Assembly: GCA_016234445.1 (NCBI GenBank)
Contig: JACRBT010000004.1
Span: 310,001 to 374,000, forward strand
Direction of reading: 5' to 3'
Length of the DNA stretch: 64,000 nt
Source: Chloroflexota bacterium
GTDB taxonomy: Bacteria > Chloroflexota > Dehalococcoidia > Tepidiformales > Tepidiformaceae
A model generated the notes under the pieces. It did not search any database, was not told the origin of the DNA, and worked only from the letters and a program-made list of their open reading frames with translations. This document shows positions 59,401 through 64,000 of the stretch, piece by piece. The translations under genes and the position numbers were made by a program. Numbering within the stretch: the first letter of the stretch is position 1; each line of letters begins with the position of its first letter.

Positions 59401-61021
59401 AGGCGCACCGCTGCCGCCGTTCGACTGGTGGCGAAGCAGCCGGGTCCACATGGGCTCGATCGACATCACCGAGTTCCCGTACTGGTCGCTGCTCTTTGCC
59501 GACCTCCACCCCCACCTGATGGGCGTTCCCTTCTTCGGCCTGATCATTGCCCTGGGCGTGACCTACACGGCGACCGCGAGCGACGGCCACCGCGCCCGGT
59601 GCTGGTTCCTGGCCCTGGCGATGGGCCTGGCGCTGGGCCTTGAGCGGACCGTCCACACCTGGGACTTCCCGACGGCCGTGCTCCTCACAACCGGGGCAAT
59701 CGCCCTGGGGCAACTGGTCGCCCCCGGACGCTGGCAGCAGCGATGGTGGGACTTCGCCGGGCACGCCGTCCTCGCGGCGGCCGTGCTCACGGTCGTCTTC
59801 GCCCCCTACACGGCCCACTTCGAAGTCTTCAACAGCGGCATCCAGCGGGCGAAGGAGACCACGAAGGCGAACCAGTACTTCGCCCACTTCGGCCTTTTCG
59901 TGGTCTTCGCGCTCGCCTTCATCGCCGTCCGCTACCGGGAGGAGCAAGTCGCGCGGGCCGGCGCAGGGGGGCGAAACCCGTTCCTCGCGCTCACCCGCGG
60001 GCCCTGGGAACTCGGCGCACTCGCCCTCTTCGTCACTGGCCTGACCGTCTTCACCTGGCGCTACGACTGGACCGTGATGGTCCTCAGCGGCGTGATCCTG
60101 CTCTTCCTGGCCAACCTGGCCTGGCTCGACTGGCGCCGACAGCCGCGCGACCTCGCCCGTCTCCTTGTGACCGTGCTCTACGCCGCCGCTTTCGGGGTCG
60201 CCGCCGGTGTGGACGTCGTCACCGTCAAAAACGACATCGAACGGATGAACACCGTCTTCAAGTTCTCGCTCCAGGCGTGGCAGCTGTTCGCCCTCGCCAG
60301 CGCCTATGCGGGCTGGTACGTCACGACCCGGCTGCGCGCGTCCGGGGCCGAGGCGCTTGCAGGCAGCCGGACCCGGCTCGCCGCAACCTGGGCGTGGGGA
60401 ATCACCGCCGCAGCGCTGCTTTTCGGTGCTTCGATCTTCCTGATATCGGGGACGAACGCGCGCCAGGAGGCTCGCTTCGCCGACCTTCCCTGGACCCTCG
60501 ACGGCTTCGCCTACCAGCAACGCGCCGTCTTCGTCGAAGACCTTGGCACCCCGGACCCCGCCGACGACCGCACGCTCAAGCTCGCCGACGACACCGCCCT
60601 CATCTGGTGGCTGCGCGACAACGTCCAGGGCAGCCCGGTCATCGTCGAGGCCGTGGGGAACCTGTACCACTGGACCGGGAGGATCAGCTCGAACACCGGT
60701 CTCCCGGCCGTCATCGGCTGGGACTGGCACCAGATCCAGCAGCGCTGGGATTACACCGCCCTGGTCCAGCTCCGCCGGGGAGAGACCCAACGGTTCTATC
60801 ACGACAGCGACACCATCGCCGCGGCCCAGTTCCTCCAGAAGTACGACGTCCGCTACGTCGTCGTCGGGGGGGCGGAACGGGCGACCGGCACCCCGGCCGG
60901 CATCCAGAAGTTCCAGAAGATGGAGGCGCTGACGCCCGTGTACACGCATGGCGACGACGTCATCTACCGCGTCGACCAGGCGAAGCTAACCGCCACGTTG
61001 ACGCCGGGCGCGGTGCGTTAG
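56408..61021 (+). CDS. PMT-like plus DUF2298 (YYY-domain) giant membrane protein
   Basis: 1537-residue fusion of two polytopic glycosyltransferase-type halves. The N-terminal half (about 1-640) resembles GT39/PMT/ArnT membrane glycosyltransferases: MHPDERFLSFV follows the first helix as a lumenal acidic motif, and many helices alternate with a soluble domain (residues about 480-640). The C-terminal half (about 720-1537) is the Chloroflexota/archaeal DUF2298 domain, with GTMNYYYMGWFF, DLHPHLMGVPFFGL and a last soluble domain (IWWLRDNVQGSPVIVEAV, VGGAERATG). It is likely to use polyprenyl-phosphate sugar outside the cytoplasm. TAGGAT at 56373-56378 may be its -10. It is followed by three GT4 genes. 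Confidence 0.9.
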   Translation: MAETPFERAAGRAWQAPPVVRARAMLLWWPVTLALILLLGGYLRFHDLRWDQPAGASAPLQMHPDERFLSFVADRVDWPSDASGYFDTARSPLNPYNTPDTHSFVYGTFPLFLAKAVSTIAGDDPSGPNNSYDKTVVWGRRLTALFDTATIALVFGLGTVLAGKRAGLAAALLYALSVLPTQLAHFWTMDPYVVFFATATLLLSALAVRPPRRVSSGVLLAAAGVTVGLGLASKVTALPILLSPLVAVMVRVGLRDLTRLGLTWRGKRGDSPGARITGHWTSDVSAVCVSLALAIVVFRVAQPYAWTGPHFWDMSISDYWWSDIQRERDFQNGNVDYPPFVQFAGRTPFLTPLRHIVLFGLGPALGVAAIVSLVAAAVVMFRRRELVFLLPLVFAAAVFGFQGPRFVAFMRYFVPLYPVLCLFAAWGLLELWRAAGNWRASKFTLELARWRYDLPHVSRLHMRWAAGGVIALVFGATIWWAAAFQAVYNEEHPRVAASQWIYDNVPPGSGITAEIWDDSLPYGFGGRSAGLYRFVELELYLPDTPQKIRELVYGRPGTPPKLGLNNADYVAISSNRVRDSIPRLEREYPATARYYELLDSGELGFELVKTFTLHPTFLGISIDDTSADESFTVYDHPEVRIYRKTAAWDPAKALALLNEAHPERALNLLPRQGGTNGLQFTAEEAAVQQAGGTFSDAFDRDGPASHLPWLWWLAWLELAAFAAIPWVTWLFRALPDRGYGLSKLCGFAAVVLATWLATAWGAADFSWGLCWTAFTAAMVAGVVLGYARRDTIRADFREHWVSWAAMEAVFLLAFAGFLMLRYANPDLWHHPQGGEKPIELAYLTAVARSTHMPPYDPWFAGGTMNYYYMGWFFIAVPMRALRLLPEVGFNLAVPTFAALGATTAASTVHNLVALRPGGGMSLPSRRTLVLMAFLGAFLLVGVANLDGAHQTIERFQYLNVITDDRAGHATYHWSLFSDTPFLGGAVGFFSGVYRSIFEGAPLPPFDWWRSSRVHMGSIDITEFPYWSLLFADLHPHLMGVPFFGLIIALGVTYTATASDGHRARCWFLALAMGLALGLERTVHTWDFPTAVLLTTGAIALGQLVAPGRWQQRWWDFAGHAVLAAAVLTVVFAPYTAHFEVFNSGIQRAKETTKANQYFAHFGLFVVFALAFIAVRYREEQVARAGAGGRNPFLALTRGPWELGALALFVTGLTVFTWRYDWTVMVLSGVILLFLANLAWLDWRRQPRDLARLLVTVLYAAAFGVAAGVDVVTVKNDIERMNTVFKFSLQAWQLFALASAYAGWYVTTRLRASGAEALAGSRTRLAATWAWGITAAALLFGASIFLISGTNARQEARFADLPWTLDGFAYQQRAVFVEDLGTPDPADDRTLKLADDTALIWWLRDNVQGSPVIVEAVGNLYHWTGRISSNTGLPAVIGWDWHQIQQRWDYTALVQLRRGETQRFYHDSDTIAAAQFLQKYDVRYVVVGGAERATGTPAGIQKFQKMEALTPVYTHGDDVIYRVDQAKLTATLTPGAVR

Positions 61022-61052
61022 CCGGTCACCGCCCTGTAACATCAACCTCCCC

Positions 61053-62144
61053 ATGCCGACGGAGATCCGTGCGTTCGTCAACGCCTGCACCACCGGAACC
61101 TACCTGACGGGGATCCCGGCCTACGCGAGGGAGATCGCGGCGGCACTGGCCCGCCGCCACGACACCACCGTCCACTTCGCTTCGCGGGAAGAGCAGCCCG
61201 AGGGGACACTCCCCGTACGCCCGCCGTTGAAGCATCGCCAGCTGTGGACCCAGTTCCAGGTCCCCCGCCTCATGCGGTCGATGGACGCGAACGTCTACCT
61301 CGGGACCGAGTACTCGGCGCCCGTGTTCACGCGGCTCCCCAGGGTGGTGATGGTGCATGACCTTGCCCACCGCACCATGCCGAAACTCTACACCCGCGGC
61401 GGCCTCCTCCATGTGCGGATGCTCTTCGAAACGCTGAAGCGGGCCGACCGCCTCCTCGTCCCTACCGCGGCCGTCGCCGGTGACGTAGTCCGTTACCTCG
61501 GCTTCCCCGCCGGGCGCGTGCATGTCGTCCCCGAGGCGCCGCGGACCGGTTTCGGACCGGTGAGCCCCGAGTCGGTCGCCGCAACCAGCGAACGCCTGGG
61601 GATTGCCCGGCCCTATCTTCTTGGTGTCGGCGTGCTCAACCGCCACAAGCGGACAATCGACGCGATCCGGGCACTGGCGCTCCTCCGCGACCGCGGTTGC
61701 GACGTCGAACTCGTGCTCGCCGGGCCGACCGAAACCGGGCTGCTGGAGCATTACCACCGCGCCTCAGGCCGCCTGGGCGTCGCCGAAGCCGTGCGTTTCC
61801 TCGGGCATGTCCCCGACGACGACCTGGCCGCCCTCTACGCCGGGGCTGTTGCCCTCGTGTTCCCCTCGATAATGGAGGGCTTCGGCATCCCCCCTCTGGA
61901 GGCGATGGCCTGCGGCGCCCCGGTGATCGCGGCGGACATCCCCGTGCTCCGGGAGAACCTGGAGGGTGCGGCCTTGCTTGTCCCCCCGCGAAATCCGGCC
62001 GCCATCGCCGGGGCTGCGATGACGCTGCTCACCAGCGCCTCCGCCCGGGAGGAGTGGGTCGGCCGGGGCCGGGAGCGCGCCACGCAGTTCAGCTGGGACC
62101 GCGCCGCCGCCCAGACGGCCGATGTCTTCCGGCAGCTGCTGTGA
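61053..62144 (+). CDS. GT4 glycosyltransferase, first of three tandem paralogues
   Basis: 363-residue GT-B glycosyltransferase. N-domain AFVNACTTGTYLTGIPAYAREIAAALARRH, FHASR-like acceptor strand, then VVMVHDLAHRTMPKLY; C-domain LGVGVLNRHKRTIDAIRAL, LVLAGPTETGLLEHY and the donor-site EGFGIPPLEAMACGAPVIAADIPVL (E-x7-E). The start is ATG 61053, 10 nt after TAACAT (61037-61042), with almost no leader. Its stop overlaps the next gene (GTGA). Local proximity to the PMT-DUF2298 gene suggests an exopolysaccharide or glycoprotein pathway. Confidence 0.9.
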   Translation: MPTEIRAFVNACTTGTYLTGIPAYAREIAAALARRHDTTVHFASREEQPEGTLPVRPPLKHRQLWTQFQVPRLMRSMDANVYLGTEYSAPVFTRLPRVVMVHDLAHRTMPKLYTRGGLLHVRMLFETLKRADRLLVPTAAVAGDVVRYLGFPAGRVHVVPEAPRTGFGPVSPESVAATSERLGIARPYLLGVGVLNRHKRTIDAIRALALLRDRGCDVELVLAGPTETGLLEHYHRASGRLGVAEAVRFLGHVPDDDLAALYAGAVALVFPSIMEGFGIPPLEAMACGAPVIAADIPVLRENLEGAALLVPPRNPAAIAGAAMTLLTSASAREEWVGRGRERATQFSWDRAAAQTADVFRQLL

Positions 62145-63238
62145 CTCCCCCCGGGCGCCGCCTGCGCGTGCTGATTGACGCCGTGGACCTGGCGCAGCCG
62201 CCCACCGGGCTCGGTGTCTACGCGACCGAACTGGCGGCGGCACTCGCCCGCACCGGGGACGTGGACGTGCACACTGCGTTCCCGGCGCCGGGGCCGGCCG
62301 GGACGTCGCCGTTCCCGCTCCCGGACCGTCATCGCCAGCTCTGGCGCCAGGCCGTCCTTCCCCGGCGGCTGCTGGCGGCAGGCATCGACGTCTACCACGG
62401 CACGGAGTTCGCGGCGCCGCTGCTCTGCCGCGTGCCCCGCGTGGTCACGGTCCACGACGTCGCCTTCCTCAGCCGCCCGCGCGCCTACACCTTGCGGGCG
62501 CGGGCACATTACCGCGCCCTCCTCGCGACTGGCCTCCGGGCGGAGCGGATCATCGTCCCCTCCCGGCACGTCGCCGGCGCCCTCGCATCCGCGACCGGCA
62601 CGGATCGGGCGAAGATCCGGGTCGTCCCGGAGGCCCCGCCGCCGGGGATGGAGGTGGCAGCCCGAGAACGTGTCACGGCGACGCTCCGGGGTCTCGGCGT
62701 CGAACGCCCGTACCTGCTCTGTGTGGGGTTCGCGGACCGGAGGAAGCGCGTGGTCGACGTCGTCCGGGCGCTGGCATTGCTGGAGGGCCCCCAACGCCCG
62801 TCGCTCCTGGTCGCCGGGGAGGACCGGGAGGGCGTGCAGGCTGCGCTCGAACGCGAAGCCCGGCGTCTCGGGGTCAGCGACCGGGTCCGGTTTACCGGGT
62901 ACTTCACGGGCGACCTGGCAGCGCTCTACGGCGGAGCCCTGGCACTGGTCTACCCCTCGCTGGATGAGGGCTTCGGCCTCCCCCCACTCGAGGCGATGGC
63001 ATGCGGGACCCCCGTCATCGCCTCCGACATCCCGGCTCTGCGCGAAACCGCCGGCGAAGCAGCCATGTTCGTCCCGGTCCGGTCGCCGGCTGCGATCGCG
63101 GACCGCGCCCGGTCGCTGCTCGCGGACCCGGCGGTGGCCGCCGGCTGGCGCGCCCGGGGACTTGCCCGATCCGCCACATACTCCTGGGAGAGGGCCTCCC
63201 GCGAGACGCTGGAGGTCTACCGTGAACTCGCCCGGTAG
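62141..63238 (+). CDS. GT4 glycosyltransferase, second of three tandem paralogues
   Basis: 365-residue paralogue with the same landmarks: LIDAVDLAQPPTGLGVYATELAAALAR, VPRVVTVHDVAFLSRPRAY, YLLCVGFADRRKRVVDVVRAL, LLVAGEDREGVQAALEREARR and EGFGLPPLEAMACGTPVIASDIPALRE. Start GTG 62141 overlaps the preceding stop (GTGA); the open frame extends further upstream but overlaps the first paralogue. It overlaps the third by 17 nt, so the three are expected to be made in step. Confidence 0.9.
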   Translation: MTPPGRRLRVLIDAVDLAQPPTGLGVYATELAAALARTGDVDVHTAFPAPGPAGTSPFPLPDRHRQLWRQAVLPRRLLAAGIDVYHGTEFAAPLLCRVPRVVTVHDVAFLSRPRAYTLRARAHYRALLATGLRAERIIVPSRHVAGALASATGTDRAKIRVVPEAPPPGMEVAARERVTATLRGLGVERPYLLCVGFADRRKRVVDVVRALALLEGPQRPSLLVAGEDREGVQAALEREARRLGVSDRVRFTGYFTGDLAALYGGALALVYPSLDEGFGLPPLEAMACGTPVIASDIPALRETAGEAAMFVPVRSPAAIADRARSLLADPAVAAGWRARGLARSATYSWERASRETLEVYRELAR

Positions 63239-64000
63239 CACCGCCAATCGCATTCGCGTCCTTCTCGACGCGGTCACCCTGGCCGACCCGCCAACCGGCG
63301 TCGCAACCTACGCCACTCAGCTGGCGGCGGCACTCGCTGCGCGGCCGGACATCGACGTTGGCGTCGCCTTCCCGGTCGCGGGCCCCCGGGGGACGCGGCA
63401 GCACCCGCCCAGCCGGAAGCACCGCCAGCTCTGGCGGCAGCTCGTCCTGCCCCGCCTGCTCTCACGCGAGAGCTACGACGTCTACCACGGCACCGAGTAC
63501 GGCTCGCTGCTCCGAAGCCCCGTCCCGCGCGTCGCCACCGTCCATGACCTCTTCTTCCGCAACCTCCGCAAGCTCTTCGACCACCGCGGCCGCTGGCACA
63601 TGCGTGCGATGCTCCAGACAGCGCTGGCGGCGGAACGGATCGTCGTCCCCGCGCGGCACGTCGGCGAGCAGCTCACCGCGGAGTTCGGCTACCCGGCCGC
63701 CCGGGTCCGGATCGTCTACGAGGCGCCAACAGCCGGGATGCGCCCCGCTTCAGCCGAGTCGGTAGCCCGGGTGCGACAAGAACTCGGTTTCAGCGAGCCC
63801 TACCTCCTCTGCGTGGGCATCGGGCACCGGGGGAAACGGACGATCGACGTCCTCCGCGCCGCGGTCCTCCTCCGGGAGCGCGGGCTGACGGTGCCGATGG
63901 TCCTCGTCGGCTGGCCGGACCCGAGAGTCGGAGAGGCGCTCCAGCGCGAAGCCGCCCGCCTCGGGCTGGGCGACATCGTTTCCTTCACCGACTACTACCG
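63222..64000 (+). CDS. GT4 glycosyltransferase, third tandem paralogue (cut by window edge)
   Basis: The first 259 residues of a third paralogue: LLDAVTLADPPTGVATYATQLAAALAARPDIDV, KHRQLWRQLVLPRLL, VPRVATVHDLFFRNLRK, YLLCVGIGHRGKRTIDVLRAAVLL and PMVLVGWPDPRVGEALQREAARLG. The donor-binding motif lies beyond the window. GTG 63222 has GGAGG six bases upstream inside the second gene and overlaps that gene by 17 nt. Confidence 0.9.
   Translation, partial: MNSPGSTANRIRVLLDAVTLADPPTGVATYATQLAAALAARPDIDVGVAFPVAGPRGTRQHPPSRKHRQLWRQLVLPRLLSRESYDVYHGTEYGSLLRSPVPRVATVHDLFFRNLRKLFDHRGRWHMRAMLQTALAAERIVVPARHVGEQLTAEFGYPAARVRIVYEAPTAGMRPASAESVARVRQELGFSEPYLLCVGIGHRGKRTIDVLRAAVLLRERGLTVPMVLVGWPDPRVGEALQREAARLGLGDIVSFTDYY

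Noticed and set aside
56645-60949. A 1434-residue open frame antisense to the DUF2298 gene
   Set aside because: It has low-complexity Arg/Glu/Gly/Pro composition, no domain motifs and runs through a well-supported membrane protein. Long antisense frames are expected at this GC content.

Overview
The window is a 64 kb stretch of GC-rich bacterial chromosome, densely coding on both strands, with no phage, insertion sequence or CRISPR array visible. Several traits point to Chloroflexota, probably a Dehalococcoidia/Tepidiforma-like lineage (inference): a 1537-residue PMT-DUF2298 (YYY-domain) fusion protein, Thr-Pro-rich stalks on surface proteins, LLM-class flavin/F420-type oxidoreductases, a Flp-type pilin, and many CoA-transferase/acyl-CoA dehydrogenase genes.

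Layout. 1-2444: the 5' part of rnc (minus), then a plus-strand run of two small C4HC3 zinc-finger proteins, a membrane protein and an LLM oxidoreductase. 2445-3780: nadA behind a perfect 25-bp palindrome. 3777-9795: minus-strand genes for RidA-like, acetyl-CoA hydrolase/transferase, SDR (apparent CTG start), a metallopeptidase-like protein, and a DUF6285/phosphotransferase/DUF7064-like cassette. 9887-16091: VOC protein, lipoprotein, CopC and a CopC-CopD-cytochrome c fusion, a CAP-domain surface protein, a Flp pilin and a divergent GDPD. 16131-19579: methyltransferase, tRNA-Lys(CTT), tRNA-Leu(TAG) and two oligopeptide-type ABC ATPases. 19680-22675: glycosyltransferase, acetoacetate-decarboxylase-like and LLM genes. 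22735-27831: a cell-wall/division cluster (Ser/Thr kinase, FtsW/RodA, two FHA proteins, class B PBP) with the gene set of the actinobacterial pknAB-rodA-pbpA-fha cluster but a different arrangement. 27933-35922: acyl-CoA dehydrogenase, TRIC channel, lipocalin-like, ilvC, SnoaL-like, two class III CoA-transferases and nitronate monooxygenase. 36076-43397: peroxiredoxin, alcohol dehydrogenase, PAP2-type membrane protein, NYN protein, SDR with a duplicated 3' end, and a lamin-tail-domain surface protein. 43387-47988: rsuA/rluB-cmk-plsC-ispH-DUF512. 48019-54723: two ferredoxins, LysR, GH42, amidohydrolase, a frameshifted GNAT gene, a MobA-like nucleotidyltransferase, a HAD hydrolase and a 38-residue zinc ribbon. 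54907-64000: YbjQ-like, gap, the PMT-DUF2298 protein and three tandem GT4 glycosyltransferases, the last cut by the window edge.

Two genome-wide habits stand out. At least seven genes have a TANNNT -10-like box exactly 6 nt (GTG starts) or 7 nt (ATG starts) before the start codon with no ribosome-binding site, which suggests leaderless mRNAs. A family of GC-rich hairpin repeats with a GGGTGAGG-type tail sits in several intergenic gaps; one copy forms the C-terminus of a coding sequence and others flank the duplicated SDR tail.

No defence system or biosynthetic cluster is apparent. The best candidate for something undescribed is the pair of PHD/RING-like zinc-finger genes at 478-1108, one of them joined to an excisionase-like helix-turn-helix. 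Functions are assigned from recognisable motifs only; no database search was possible.
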